A stretch of DNA of 32,258 bases from an uncultured Synechococcaceae cyanobacterium (GTDB lineage Bacteria > Cyanobacteriota > Cyanobacteriia > PCC-6307 > Cyanobiaceae), in NCBI GenBank assembly GCA_902537275.1, contig CACBAW010000009.1:1-32258 (forward strand), in the 5' to 3' direction. The position numbers were made by a program, and so were the translations under genes. The notes under the pieces were generated by a model. That model was given only the letters and a program-made list of their open reading frames with translations, made no database searches and was not told the origin of the DNA. Each line of letters opens with the position of its first letter. Position 1 is the first letter of the stretch. Shown piece by piece: positions 1 through 8,878 of this stretch.

Positions 1-1262
1 GTTTGGCATGTGGAAATGGCTTTGATCCGAAAATTGAAAAAGAAAGAATTAAAAATTGCTGGAGTTATAGAAACTTAAAAGATCAAGATTGGAATTGGTG
101 TCTTGACTTTTTAGAGTATGGCGGAAAATGTCTTAAAGCATATCCAAAATATAAAAAGATAGTTAAAGAAGAATCACAAAACAACAATGAAAACTTTAAA
201 TATTTTGTAAAAGACAAATCTTTAATAAGAATGCATAAGTTCAATATTGGGACCATTACAAGTGACAAATTCGTGAATGTCAAATATATGAAAGGTAAAT
301 CCTTAGGTAATTTAGAGGAGAATTTTGCTTCAAAATTAAATCCTGGAGATACATTTTATTTTGCCGGCAAAATGCTCCAATTCGTAAGAATTAGAGATAT
401 GATTTTATACGTTAAAAAATCAACAAAAAAAAGTTCTCTAATTCCTGCATGGGTTGGAGGTCAAATGGCAATTTCTGATCTGCTTTGTGAGAGTTTGAGA
501 AAAGAAATAGATATATGCAACGAACTAGAAAATTATGATTGCTTAAATCCTGAACTCAATTCATTACGCCCAATATTGAAGAAACAAAAAGTTCTTTCAA
601 ATATTCCAAAGAATGATGAATTCCTTATAGAAATATATAAAACCAAGGATTTATCAAATATTTTTGTTTTTACACTTGATGGCAAATTTGTGAATGAAGG
701 AATTGCATTTTTATGGGCTTTGAGATTGGCGAAATTAAAACAATCTACATTTAGTATTACTGCTAATGATTTTGGATTCAGCTTAACTACCGCAGAAGAT
801 TATGATTTTTCCATAATAAAAAAAGAAGCTGATTACTTTTTGAATAACAAAAAATTAGAACAAGATCTAGAAAATGCAATTAATTTTTCAGAATTAACAA
901 AACGTAGATTTAAAAATATTGCCCAAATAAGTGGACTTGTAAATCAAAATAATCCAACCAAAACAAAAACCTCCTCTCAACTTCAAATAAGTTCAAGTCT
1001 TTTCTACGACGTCTTTACTAAATATGAAGAAGACCATCTTTTGATAAAACAATCGCATCAAGAAGTTAAAGAATATCAATTAGAAAATAAAAGAATATCT
1101 AGATCATTAGACAGATTAAAAAATTCAAAAATTCTATTAAACGAGATAAAAACTCCAACCCCTTTTGCATTCCCTTTATTAGTTGAAAGACTTAAAAATA
1201 CTTTAAGTAATGAACCAATAGAAAAAAGAGTAGAAAAACTCATAAAAAAATATAGTGATTAA
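1..1262 (+). CDS. Ligase-associated Lhr-type DEXH helicase, C-terminal part (5' end outside window)
   Basis: This is the C-terminal ~420 residues of a large helicase whose start and motor domains lie upstream; the frame is open from the window edge, so no start can be assigned. The segment around residues 75-150 (IGTITSD, then a LNPGDTFYFAGKMLQFVRIRD stretch, then WVGGQM) matches the conserved Lhr C-terminal core of bacterial ligase-associated helicases. Such helicases normally sit with an ATP-dependent DNA ligase, an exonuclease and the phosphoesterase PdeM in a DNA-damage module. Here the next gene is PdeM-like and begins on the base after the stop, which supports the call. The lysine-rich tail (residues ~340-419) has no recognisable motif. 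Confidence 0.85.
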   Translation, partial: LACGNGFDPKIEKERIKNCWSYRNLKDQDWNWCLDFLEYGGKCLKAYPKYKKIVKEESQNNNENFKYFVKDKSLIRMHKFNIGTITSDKFVNVKYMKGKSLGNLEENFASKLNPGDTFYFAGKMLQFVRIRDMILYVKKSTKKSSLIPAWVGGQMAISDLLCESLRKEIDICNELENYDCLNPELNSLRPILKKQKVLSNIPKNDEFLIEIYKTKDLSNIFVFTLDGKFVNEGIAFLWALRLAKLKQSTFSITANDFGFSLTTAEDYDFSIIKKEADYFLNNKKLEQDLENAINFSELTKRRFKNIAQISGLVNQNNPTKTKTSSQLQISSSLFYDVFTKYEEDHLLIKQSHQEVKEYQLENKRISRSLDRLKNSKILLNEIKTPTPFAFPLLVERLKNTLSNEPIEKRVEKLIKKYSD

Positions 1263-1913
1263 ATGAAAAAAAGTTCTTTTAAATTTATTTGGGAAGATAC
1301 ATTATTAGAAATGCTTCCTTCGAGAGCTTTATTTCTACCGGAAACAAAAGAATTGTTAATATGCGATATTCATCTTGGTAAGGCTGAGTATTTTCAGCAG
1401 AATGGTATACCTCTTACTAATAATTCAGATAAAAACAATTTCGTAAGAATAACAAAAATAGTAAAAAAATATAGTCCTGAAAAGTTAATCATATTGGGAG
1501 ATTTATTCCACAGCAAATATTCAATAGATAAAACTCTTCAAAAAAAAGTTGAGGATCTTCCTGAACTACTTAAAACTAATGTTGAACTAGTCCTAGGTAA
1601 TCACGATGTAGGTTGCGATATTAAAAATATAAAAATTTTTGATATTAGAAAAACTAAAAATATTACTTTTAGCCATGAGCCAATTAATTCAGAAAACAAT
1701 AAAACCTTGAATATTTGTGGACATTATCATCCAAAAATCTATTTAAAAAGCAATGGAGATAAATTATCTTTTAGGTGTTTTGCAATGGATATGAATAAAA
1801 ATGTTTTATATATTCCTGCATTTGGAGACTTAACAGGAGGATATCCCTGCAAAAAATCATTCAAAAAATGGGCAATTGTATCTGAAGAAGAAATTATCGA
1901 AATAAAATCTTAA
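1263..1913 (+). CDS. pdeM: Ligase-associated DNA damage response metallophosphoesterase, PdeM-like
   Basis: The 216-residue protein shows the calcineurin-like dinuclear-metal motifs in order: D35-x-H37 (CDIHLGK), G79-D80-x-x-H83, GNHD at 112-115, H138 in a SHEP context, and GHYHP at 153-157. Length and motif spacing fit the small endonuclease of the ligase-associated repair cluster rather than a nucleotidase. The ATG directly follows the helicase TAA with no spacing, so translation is probably coupled and the two form an operon. Substrate is inferred from the family (DNA phosphodiesters). Confidence 0.88.
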   Translation: MKKSSFKFIWEDTLLEMLPSRALFLPETKELLICDIHLGKAEYFQQNGIPLTNNSDKNNFVRITKIVKKYSPEKLIILGDLFHSKYSIDKTLQKKVEDLPELLKTNVELVLGNHDVGCDIKNIKIFDIRKTKNITFSHEPINSENNKTLNICGHYHPKIYLKSNGDKLSFRCFAMDMNKNVLYIPAFGDLTGGYPCKKSFKKWAIVSEEEIIEIKS

Positions 1914-2119
1914 GAAAAATCCTATTGAAGTGACTTAAATTTTTCATTTAGATATACCAATTTATACTTAAAAGTCTCGATTAGTTTTTTTATCAATTAA
2001 TTTATATTCAATAATTATTTTCTACTAGCAAAAATAGATAATGAAAAATTTATACAGTTAATAACCCTTTCCTTAGCAAACAATCCACGTTATAAAAAAA
2101 ATAAACACATTTTATAGAA

Positions 2120-2422
2120 ATGAAAAAATTAATATCTTTGATTTTATTTCCATTTCTTGTCATCACATTTGGGGCAAAAGCAAATGATAATTTTTCTGTT
2201 GAGATAGAGGCACTTACACTCGTAATGGAGCAATATAAGGAAGATACGGAATCAAGTTTTGAACTAGATATAGAAGATAAAAAGCCAAGTTACATGGCTC
2301 TTAAACAAGACGAATGCAATGCCACTGTTGAAGTTACAGAAAAAACAGGATTAGAGGTTGTAAATACTGAATCTTTCGATGTAAATGTCTGCCTGAAAGA
2401 AATCTATAAAGTAATCAACTAA
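2120..2422 (+). CDS. Small exported protein of unknown function
   Basis: The 100-residue product begins with a clear signal peptide (MKK, hydrophobic residues 4-17, likely cleavage after AKA near residue 21). The mature part is acidic and has two cysteines (in DECN and NVCL) that could form one disulfide. I do not recognise the family. It stands alone between a 206-base gap and a convergent set of small minus-strand ORFs, so it is probably a single-gene transcript with a periplasmic product. Confidence 0.6.
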   Translation: MKKLISLILFPFLVITFGAKANDNFSVEIEALTLVMEQYKEDTESSFELDIEDKKPSYMALKQDECNATVEVTEKTGLEVVNTESFDVNVCLKEIYKVIN

Positions 2423-2463
2423 ATAAGCTGTTTATAAAAATATAATAAAAACAAGCAAATTAA

Positions 2464-2500
2464 AGAGGTCTTTTACTTAAAGAAGGTAAGACCTCGAGAC
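2464..2500. other. Imperfect hairpin between convergent genes
   Basis: GAGGTCTT-TT-AC pairs with GTAAGACCTC through a loop of about ten bases, with a two-base bulge. It lies between the 3' ends of the exported protein and the minus-strand small ORFs. The T-run after it is weak on both strands, so it may be a poor terminator or part of a small RNA. Confidence 0.35.
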
Positions 2501-2605
2501 CTAACAGAAAACTTTGGAACGGGTTCTGCATACCTAATTCATAACTACAATGGATTTGTAGAGGTGTAATTAAAAGTACAAAACCTAAAATTATTTTTTA
2601 ATTAA

Positions 2606-2752
2606 TTATTTCTTCTTTGATAATGTTTTTGATTCTTCCCTAGACATTAAAGCTTCGATTTGAGCAAGAACTTTTTGAAGTTCATCCGTTTTTGTAAGAG
2701 ATGCTTCTGCTACTTCTCTTAATTTTTCTAACTGTTCTTTAGTTTTATCCAT
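2606..2752 (-). CDS. Small coiled-coil-like hypothetical protein (48 aa)
   Basis: ATG at 2752 opens a 48-codon frame (MDKTKEQLEKLREVAEAS at the N-terminus, ending in SKTLSKKK). It has the charged heptad-like pattern of a short amphipathic or coiled-coil helix, with no membrane segment. It follows a 51-aa ORF on the same strand by 10 bases, suggesting one small transcript. Function is unknown. Confidence 0.55.
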   Translation of the reverse strand: MDKTKEQLEKLREVAEASLTKTDELQKVLAQIEALMSREESKTLSKKK

Positions 2753-2762
2753 GATAAATAAA

Positions 2763-2918
2763 TTAGAAATTAACCACTTTTAAAAATGGTTTTAATACAG
2801 ATTTTTCACTCCCACACAGATTCATATTCTCTCTTTTTTTTATAAAGTCAAATAAATTTCCCTTTATTAAGGTTTTATGAGGACTTCCAATTAATTCTTT
2901 ATTTAATATTGAAACCAT
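2763..2918 (-). CDS. Small hypothetical protein (51 aa)
   Basis: ATG at 2918 is preceded by a CAGG element seven bases upstream, a plausible ribosome binding site. The product (starting MVSILNKELIGSPHKTL) is basic, soluble-looking and has a single cysteine. It lies just upstream of the 48-aa ORF and downstream of a possible 29-aa membrane peptide on the same strand. No family is recognised. Confidence 0.45.
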   Translation of the reverse strand: MVSILNKELIGSPHKTLIKGNLFDFIKKRENMNLCGSEKSVLKPFLKVVNF

Positions 2919-2948
2919 AAGATTACCTGAAATAGAAATACTCTTAAA

Positions 2949-3038
2949 TTATGAAGTAAATACAGGCAATCCTATTGTTGCAGTTGTTATGAGAGCCCCT
3001 GCAAAAATCAAGAAAGGTAGAAAAGGGTAGTTTTTCAA
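2949..3038 (-). CDS. Possible single-helix membrane peptide (29 aa, TTG start)
   Basis: A TTG at 3038 opens a frame encoding LKNYPFLPF followed by a hydrophobic, Ala/Thr/Gly-rich helix ending LPVFTS. No ATG or GTG is available before the upstream in-frame stop and no good SD is visible, so the call rests on the membrane-like composition and on the run of same-strand small genes. It resembles the short photosystem-type peptides in size only; no identity is claimed. Confidence 0.3.
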   Translation of the reverse strand: MKNYPFLPFLIFAGALITTATIGLPVFTS

Positions 3039-3145
3039 GGATAAACTTACTAATTCGAAACAACTATATAGGTATTTATACTGTTTGTCTACCCTTTATC
3101 CGTTTTAAAGCTAAAAATCTTTCTTTTAAAAGTAAAAATTTAACA

Positions 3146-3955
3146 TCAGCCAAATTTCCCTGATATGTATTCCTGAGTGGTTTTTTCTTTTGGAGAGTTA
3201 AAAATTTTCTTTGTCGAATTAAATTCTGCGAGGTAACCAACCTTTCCTCCATCACCATCTTCATACTCAATTGCATTAAAAAATGCAGTCATATCACTGA
3301 CTCTTAATGCCTGTTGCATATTATGAGTAACGATTATTATTGTGTAATTCTTCTTAAGTTCATGCATCGTCTCCTCAATTTTTAAAGTAGAGATTGGATC
3401 TAAAGCTGAGCATGGCTCATCCATTAGAATTATTTCAGGCTCAATCGCAATAGTTCTTGCTATACAAAGTCTTTGTTGTTGTCCGCCAGATAAAGAGTAA
3501 CCACTGTCATTTAATTTATCCTTACATTCATCCCACAAAGCAGCTTTTCTAAGTGAACTTTCGACTAATTCATCCATATCACCAGAAAACCCATTAATTC
3601 TTGCTCCAAATGCAATATTTTCATAAATAGATTTTGGGAAAGGATTGGGTTGTTGAAAGACCATCCCAATTCTTCTTCTCACTTCAACTGGATCTACTCT
3701 TTTATCGTAAATATTAGTTCCATCAAAAAGCACAGTTCCCTTAAGTAAACAATTAGGAATTAAATCGTTCATTCTGTTTAGAGATCTAAGAACAGTTGAT
3801 TTACCACAACCTGAAGGTCCAATAAGGGAGGTTATATCTCCTTTTTTAAAATTACAAAAAACATTTCTTACTGCTTCAAAAGTTCCATAGCTAATAGAGA
3901 CATTCTCAAGAGATAAAATGATATTCTTAGGTATTTTTTTATTAGTTTTAATCAT
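3146..3955 (-). CDS. pstB: Phosphate ABC transporter ATP-binding protein PstB
   Basis: The 269-residue ATPase of the Pst phosphate importer shows Walker [10 protein letters not shown] (46-54), Q-loop FQQPNPFP (from 100), signature LSGGQQQR (155-162), Walker B ILMDEP (to 181) and H-loop His211. The FQQPNPFP and RMNDLIP stretches are characteristic of PstB rather than other importers. It is the last gene of pstS-pstC-pstA-pstB; its ATG begins on the base after the pstA stop, so translation is likely coupled. It acts on the cytoplasmic face of the inner membrane with PstA/PstC. No phoU follows. Confidence 0.96.
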   Translation of the reverse strand: MIKTNKKIPKNIILSLENVSISYGTFEAVRNVFCNFKKGDITSLIGPSGCGKSTVLRSLNRMNDLIPNCLLKGTVLFDGTNIYDKRVDPVEVRRRIGMVFQQPNPFPKSIYENIAFGARINGFSGDMDELVESSLRKAALWDECKDKLNDSGYSLSGGQQQRLCIARTIAIEPEIILMDEPCSALDPISTLKIEETMHELKKNYTIIIVTHNMQQALRVSDMTAFFNAIEYEDGDGGKVGYLAEFNSTKKIFNSPKEKTTQEYISGKFG

Positions 3956-4849
3956 TTATAATCTCTTAGTTTTCTCTGTAAAAGCGGCCAAAATCCTTGA
4001 AAATATATTTACTGATAGTATCGATAAAACAAGAATAAAGGAAGCTGCCCAGGCTAATTTATTCTGAGCATCATAAGGTTCTAGAGCAAAGTTGTAGATC
4101 AAAACAGCCAAAGAACCCATCTCATAAAACAAGTCGCCAAAGCCTGTTATGTAATAGTAAGAGAATAAAGCCGTAAATATCAAAGGTGCTGTTTCACCTG
4201 CAGCTCTTGCGATTCCAAGTACAACGCCAGTAGCAATAGACCTAAAGGCAGAGGGCAAAGTAACTTTCAATATGGTTGTATACATACTTGCTCCAACGCC
4301 AAGAGAAGCATATCTTAATTCGTTTGGAACTAACTTTAAACCTTCGTCAGTGGTCTTAATCACAGTAGGCAACATCAATATTGAAAGCGCCATCCCTCCA
4401 GCTAAACCGCTGTACATACTCCCAAACAAGATCTTTGTAGAAACAATTAAGGCATAAATAAAGACACCCGCAATTATTGAGGGGACTCCCGCCAGAACAT
4501 TAACTCCGAATCTAATAAATCTTGTGAAAGCTCCGCCTTTAGAGTATTCAGCTAGATATATTCCACCACCAACACCTACTGGAATAGCGATGATTGAAGC
4601 AATAGTAGTTATTATCAATGTTCCGATCAATGCAGGATTAATACCACCTGCATCTAAATCATCTCCAGGGGGATTTGGTTCTAAAGTAAATAGTTCGGGT
4701 GTAATTTGGGATCCACCTTTGATGAGAATATAAGTCACCAGAAAAATCAAAGGGAGTATTGCGATCAATGCACAAATTACTGATAAAGAAGTAAAGAATT
4801 TATCTCCTATATTTCTTGATAATCTTTTCTGGTAATAGAGTGAATTCAT
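3956..4849 (-). CDS. pstA: Phosphate ABC transporter permease PstA
   Basis: The 297-residue protein has about six membrane segments; the first is at ~25-45 and a permease block spans ~75-285. The cytoplasmic coupling loop contains the conserved pattern ELRYASLGVGASMYTTILKV, and ARAAGETAPLIFTA is a PstA hallmark. It forms the phosphate channel with PstC and docks PstB. Its start is six bases after the pstC stop and its stop abuts pstB, consistent with one operon. Confidence 0.95.
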   Translation of the reverse strand: MNSLYYQKRLSRNIGDKFFTSLSVICALIAILPLIFLVTYILIKGGSQITPELFTLEPNPPGDDLDAGGINPALIGTLIITTIASIIAIPVGVGGGIYLAEYSKGGAFTRFIRFGVNVLAGVPSIIAGVFIYALIVSTKILFGSMYSGLAGGMALSILMLPTVIKTTDEGLKLVPNELRYASLGVGASMYTTILKVTLPSAFRSIATGVVLGIARAAGETAPLIFTALFSYYYITGFGDLFYEMGSLAVLIYNFALEPYDAQNKLAWAASFILVLSILSVNIFSRILAAFTEKTKRL

Positions 4850-4855
4850 AATTAT

Positions 4856-5803
4856 CTAATATTTGAGACTAAATTTCTTAACTAGCCACTGCGCAAAGAT
4901 ATTTACAACTAAAGAAAGGATCATCAGTACAAAAGCCGCATAAAACAGCGATGAAACCTGACTTCCATCAGACTCACCAAACTGGTTTGCGAGCATGGAG
5001 GAAATGGTATATCCAGGAGATAATAGAGACCAACTAAATGCATTTGAATTACCAATAATCATTGTCACAGCCATTGTTTCTCCCATTGCCCTACCTAAAG
5101 CCAATAGAACACCTGCCATAATTCCTGATAATGCTGCCGGCAAAATTACTGAAAATATTGTTTTCCATCTACTTGCTCCAATTCCATAAGCCGCATTTCT
5201 TAGTTTTTTAGGAACCTGATTAAGTGTATCCCTTGCAATGGATGTCACTATTGGCAAAAGCATTACTACTAAAATCAATATTGCTAACAAAGAATTCCTG
5301 CTTGTAGGTTCTGTACTGAATAAAGGTATCCAACCAAAGAAATTGTGTAAAAAGACAAAAAAGGCTCTAAAAAAAGGTTCCATTACAAATATTGCCCAAA
5401 GTCCCAATACAACTGATGGAATTGCTGCTAATAATTCAACAAAGGAACCTATTATTTCTCTAACAACTTTCGGTACAAAGTCCTCGGTAATAAATATTGC
5501 AGTTCCAACGCCCAAAGGGATAGTTATTAATAACGAAAGGAATGAGGTTACTAATGTGCCATATATTGCGGTAAAAGCTCCGTATTCATCTTTTACAGGA
5601 TTCCATTCAGAGGTTACTAAAAACTTCAAGCCATACCTTGAAAAGGAATCAAATGACTGAAAAAAGACTACTAAAATAATTCCTAAAAGTATTATTGCTA
5701 CGAAACTAGACAAGACTAGAGCGGTATTCTTAAAGATAATATCTATATTTTTTTCGATACCGAATCTTTTACGATTCTTGAAAAGAGTTAATTTCTCTTC
5801 CAT
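4856..5803 (-). CDS. pstC: Phosphate ABC transporter permease PstC
   Basis: The 315-residue permease has an N-terminal helix (~30-52), a periplasmic segment containing EWNPVKDEYGAF, and the PstC-typical blocks AIPSVVLGLWA and LGRAMGETMAVTMIIGN. The coupling loop reads RNAAYGIGASRWKTI. It is the partner of PstA. It is separated from pstS by 105 bases that hold a stem-loop, so it may be expressed at a lower level than the binding protein. Confidence 0.95.
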   Translation of the reverse strand: MEEKLTLFKNRKRFGIEKNIDIIFKNTALVLSSFVAIILLGIILVVFFQSFDSFSRYGLKFLVTSEWNPVKDEYGAFTAIYGTLVTSFLSLLITIPLGVGTAIFITEDFVPKVVREIIGSFVELLAAIPSVVLGLWAIFVMEPFFRAFFVFLHNFFGWIPLFSTEPTSRNSLLAILILVVMLLPIVTSIARDTLNQVPKKLRNAAYGIGASRWKTIFSVILPAALSGIMAGVLLALGRAMGETMAVTMIIGNSNAFSWSLLSPGYTISSMLANQFGESDGSQVSSLFYAAFVLMILSLVVNIFAQWLVKKFSLKY

Positions 5804-5850
5804 TAAAAAAAGAATATCTCTATAAATCTACTACTAAATGCTGTAAAAGA

Positions 5851-5868
5851 CTTTAAGAGGACTTAAAG
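5851..5868 (-). promoter_or_regulatory. Stem-loop between pstS and pstC
   Basis: A perfect 7-bp stem CTTTAAG / CTTAAAG with an AGGA tetraloop, itself flanked by GACTTT...AAAGTC, lies in the 105-base gap downstream of pstS and upstream of pstC. In ABC importers such elements often stabilise the binding-protein mRNA or attenuate read-through; that role is inferred here. Confidence 0.5.
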
Positions 5869-5908
5869 GTATATGAAAGTCATGATAATTTGACATCTAT
5901 TCAAAAAT

Positions 5909-6880
5909 TTAACTACTTATTTTTTGAACGGCAGCTCTTGATTTCAAAAGGATATTCCCTTTTAAGGGGATAAATCCAAGGGATGAAGCCTTATCTTGAT
6001 ACTCATCACTTAACAATGTATTAAAGGTTTGTTTGATTGCTTTAGTTTTTCTACCATTACCTTTTTCGTAAGCAAGTATCCATGTCAATGAAGTTATAGG
6101 GTAAGCTCCTTTTGCTAATGGATTAGGATTTTTACCCGCAAGATTTTCATCTAAAGTAATACCATTAAGAGCCTTGGCTCCTGATTCTGTAGATGGTTTT
6201 AGAAACTCCCCTGAAAGATTTTGAATTGCAGCAGCCTTAACATTACCTTTAATATATGACTGGTTTACATAACCAATTGCGCCTGGAGTGTTTTGAATTA
6301 CACCTGCAACACCAGAATTACCTTTTGCTCCAACACCTCCTGGCCACTTAACTGATTTACCAGTTCCTAAAGTCCATGTTGGAGAAAATTCTTCCATAGT
6401 GTTTGTGAAAGCCTTAGTAGTTCCTGAACCATCAGAACGATGTGTCCAAGTTAACTTACCTGATTTACAGCCTAATTCTTTCCAGTTTTTAACCATACCC
6501 ATAGCAACTCTTACTGCTTGCTCTTGAGTAAGTTTCAAATCACAATCATAGTTATAACCAAAAGCAATAGTTCCTCCAACCATAGGAATCTGAACTAATC
6601 CTCTTGTTACTTTTGCTATATCTTTATCCTTCATAGGATCATCAGAAGCACCAAAGTCTACTGTCTGATCAATAAAAGCTTTTCTTCCAGAGCCCGAACC
6701 AACTGCTTGGTAATTAACTCTTGGCCCCCCTGATTTGGCTAAGTCAAAAAACCACCTGGTATAAATTTTCGAAGGAAATGTAGCACCTGCTCCGCTCAAT
6801 CTTTTTGAAGCAATAGCTTCTTGAGAGAGAACTAATGAGATAGCAGAAGAAAAAATAAGAACTTTTTTGAAAATGCCCAC
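5909..6880 (-). CDS. pstS: Phosphate-binding periplasmic protein PstS
   Basis: The 323-residue protein starts with a signal peptide (cleavage near residues 20-25, after AIA). Phosphate-binding loops of the PstS family are visible: AGATFPSK (31-38), GSGSGRKAF (61-69), DFGASDDPM (75-83) and RSDGSGTTKAF. It delivers phosphate to PstC/PstA. Its ATG is followed upstream by ~165 bases of AT-rich leader. I looked there for tandem CTTAACCT-like Pho boxes and saw none that I would call, and no phoB/phoR gene is adjacent. Confidence 0.95.
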   Translation of the reverse strand: MGIFKKVLIFSSAISLVLSQEAIASKRLSGAGATFPSKIYTRWFFDLAKSGGPRVNYQAVGSGSGRKAFIDQTVDFGASDDPMKDKDIAKVTRGLVQIPMVGGTIAFGYNYDCDLKLTQEQAVRVAMGMVKNWKELGCKSGKLTWTHRSDGSGTTKAFTNTMEEFSPTWTLGTGKSVKWPGGVGAKGNSGVAGVIQNTPGAIGYVNQSYIKGNVKAAAIQNLSGEFLKPSTESGAKALNGITLDENLAGKNPNPLAKGAYPITSLTWILAYEKGNGRKTKAIKQTFNTLLSDEYQDKASSLGFIPLKGNILLKSRAAVQKISS

Positions 6881-7046
6881 TTTGTAATGAGAAATGAGTC
6901 TGTTAAATATAAATTACAACCAAAAGGTAATTGAAAAATTTAAAAATATAAAAATCAAATTATTTTGATAAAAAAAATTATTATATATATCGGCATTAAG
7001 AGCTCAGCTAAAAATTTAAATTTTCAATTAAATATCAACTCTTTAT

Positions 7047-7415
7047 TTAGAATTTAATTTTTGTTGTTACTCTGTTTTTATTTTGAGATTTGAATTCAAA
7101 AAGTCCTGTATCAGTAAATATGGTCAACTCATCTCCAGATGTTTCTTCAATTGCAATTCCTTCAGACTCTAAATTTTTTACATATACATTACCTAGAAGT
7201 CTTAGAGATTTATCATCCTTGTCAAAAGAAAGCTTGTCAGAATAAGCCTCAAAATTACCAATATTACTTTTAATAACTACATTTCCAATAGCCTCTAGAT
7301 CACCTTCTAAAGTATTTGTTTGAGAATCAGATGTAATTGTGTAATTAATTAATTCCTCAGCAAAAGAATATTCAGCTAATAAAAATAAAAAAGATGCAAA
7401 AAATAAGCTTTTCAT
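7047..7415 (-). CDS. LptA/OstA-like periplasmic protein
   Basis: The 122-residue protein has a signal peptide (cleavage near residue 19, after SFA) followed by one OstA/LptA-type beta domain: an N-terminal strand with TNTLEGDLEAIGNVVI, then a SDKLSFDKDDKSLRLLGNV repeat. In that family such domains build the lipopolysaccharide bridge across the periplasm. The domain assignment is moderately secure; the transport role is inferred. Its ATG follows the cytochrome stop without spacing, so the two are co-translated. Confidence 0.65.
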   Translation of the reverse strand: MKSLFFASFLFLLAEYSFAEELINYTITSDSQTNTLEGDLEAIGNVVIKSNIGNFEAYSDKLSFDKDDKSLRLLGNVYVKNLESEGIAIEETSGDELTIFTDTGLFEFKSQNKNRVTTKIKF

Positions 7416-7769
7416 TTACTCCCAACCCTTTTCTGCATTTTGAATAATCCATTGTGCAAGAACCTTATCCTCTCCATCCTTCAATTTATTTTTATAACCT
7501 TTCATAAAACCAATCCCATCATTAGCAATGATTGTTATTGAATTTACATCTGCTATTCCTCTTTTTTCAAGGTCGGAAAGTTTTAATGATTTAGATCCTT
7601 TGAGAACGACTGATCCACCTCTTACATGGCAGCCTGCACAAACATTTCTAAAAATTTTTTCTCCATCTCTAATATCAGAAGCCATTAGATATCTATTATG
7701 CAAAGAGGTTTGAAAAATAATTATTAAAGTTATTAAAGGAATTACAAATAGAAATTTAAATATTTTCAT
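7416..7769 (-). CDS. Cytochrome c6-like monohaem c-type cytochrome
   Basis: The 117-residue protein has an N-terminal hydrophobic segment (~4-20) serving as signal or anchor, haem-binding C44-A-G-C47-H48, and a candidate axial Met89 in GIGFMKGYKNKL where c6 has MPAFGGRL. It ends with NAEKGWE, close to the QAEKGW end of c6. The Met-loop differs from standard PetJ, so it may be a c6-like paralogue rather than the plastocyanin substitute. It would carry one electron in the lumen or periplasm. It is followed directly by the LptA-like gene. Confidence 0.8.
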   Translation of the reverse strand: MKIFKFLFVIPLITLIIIFQTSLHNRYLMASDIRDGEKIFRNVCAGCHVRGGSVVLKGSKSLKLSDLEKRGIADVNSITIIANDGIGFMKGYKNKLKDGEDKVLAQWIIQNAEKGWE

Positions 7770-7822
7770 TTGATTATTTCACCCACAATTAATCTAGCAA
7801 TTAATTCTGAATCTCGATCTAT

Positions 7823-8878
7823 CTACTTTAATAGCTCGACTGCTACAACAAGATTACCCAACAAACCATTCAAAATATTAAGCTGTTCTTTACTACCAAA
7901 TGCTATTAATACCTGACCTGGCTGAAGTATGAAATTACCGCCAGGATTAGTAAACAACTTTTCGTTTTCCTTAATGGCTAATATTTTCGCACCACTCTTT
8001 TTGCCTATTCCAAGTTCAGAAAGTGATCTTTTCTCTGCAGTTTCAAAAAGACTAATATCATTACTTAATTCAAATTCCTCAATTTCACATTCACTTCCAG
8101 CAAGAAGATCTAGAAAGTCAATAGCAATAGGTCTTAATGCCATGGATGCCATTGCTCTTCCAGCTGCGATATAAGGACTTACAACTATGCTTGCACCAGC
8201 TAATCTCAACTTACTTGCAGCTTCTTCAGTTCCAGCTCTTGCAATTACTCTTATAGAACTTCTTATTCCTTTGGCGCTTAAAACGACATATAAATTAGCC
8301 GCATCATTAGGTAAGGTAACAACCAAACTTTTGCATTTTTCTAATCCTGCTAGTTTTAAAGTCTCGTCAAGAGTTGCATCAGCACAAAGAACTTCTAAAC
8401 CATTTTCTTCCGCAATCTTTTTTCTATCTTCATCGCTCTCAACCACAATAATTGGAATATTTTGCGTTTTTATTTGGTTAGATATTTCCTGACCTACCCT
8501 CCCATATCCGCACAAAATTACATGATTTTCCATTTTTCTAAGAATTCTTTTAAAACGTAATTCGTTTACTCTTTGAAAATAGCCAGATTCGAATAATCTA
8601 ACAGCTTTTTGAAAGGTAAATTGAATAAAGATCAATCCGCCAACGATTACTAAAACAGTAACGATCCTGCCTTCAGGACTTAAAGGTTGAACTTCTCCAA
8701 AACCAATAGTGGTTATTGTAATCAGAACCATCCATAAGCAATCACTCCATTCCCATCCCTCTGTTATTCGGTAGCCAATTGCACCTAAAAAAAACAGAAA
8801 GAATAAAGAATAAATAAGACCAAACCAAGGCCTTAAATAGTCTTTAATAAAATAGAACTCAAATAATCTAAGCTTCAT
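7823..8878 (-). CDS. Ion channel fused to TrkA-N (RCK) domains, probable K+ channel
   Basis: The 351-residue protein has two transmembrane helices (~20-37 and ~72-90) flanking a pore loop with filter TTIGFGE (56-62), where a K+ channel would have T-V-G-Y-G. It continues into a Rossmann RCK domain: GYGRVG (124-129) and E147 at the end of the second strand. A TrkA-C-like domain follows (~260-351). The order matches prokaryotic two-helix K+ channels gated by cytoplasmic RCK rings. Ion selectivity is inferred because Val is replaced by Ile and Tyr by Phe in the filter. Confidence 0.85.
   Translation of the reverse strand: MKLRLFEFYFIKDYLRPWFGLIYSLFFLFFLGAIGYRITEGWEWSDCLWMVLITITTIGFGEVQPLSPEGRIVTVLVIVGGLIFIQFTFQKAVRLFESGYFQRVNELRFKRILRKMENHVILCGYGRVGQEISNQIKTQNIPIIVVESDEDRKKIAEENGLEVLCADATLDETLKLAGLEKCKSLVVTLPNDAANLYVVLSAKGIRSSIRVIARAGTEEAASKLRLAGASIVVSPYIAAGRAMASMALRPIAIDFLDLLAGSECEIEEFELSNDISLFETAEKRSLSELGIGKKSGAKILAIKENEKLFTNPGGNFILQPGQVLIAFGSKEQLNILNGLLGNLVVAVELLK

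Noticed and set aside
2501-2605. Possible Yfr-type small RNA after the small exported protein gene
   Set aside because: No conserved Yfr motif that I can recognise (for example ACTCCTCACAC of Yfr1) and no promoter or clear terminator.
6881-7046. Search for a Pho box upstream of pstS
   Set aside because: Only scattered TTTAAC/CTTAAT-like 6-mers with no spaced direct repeat, which is expected in AT-rich DNA.
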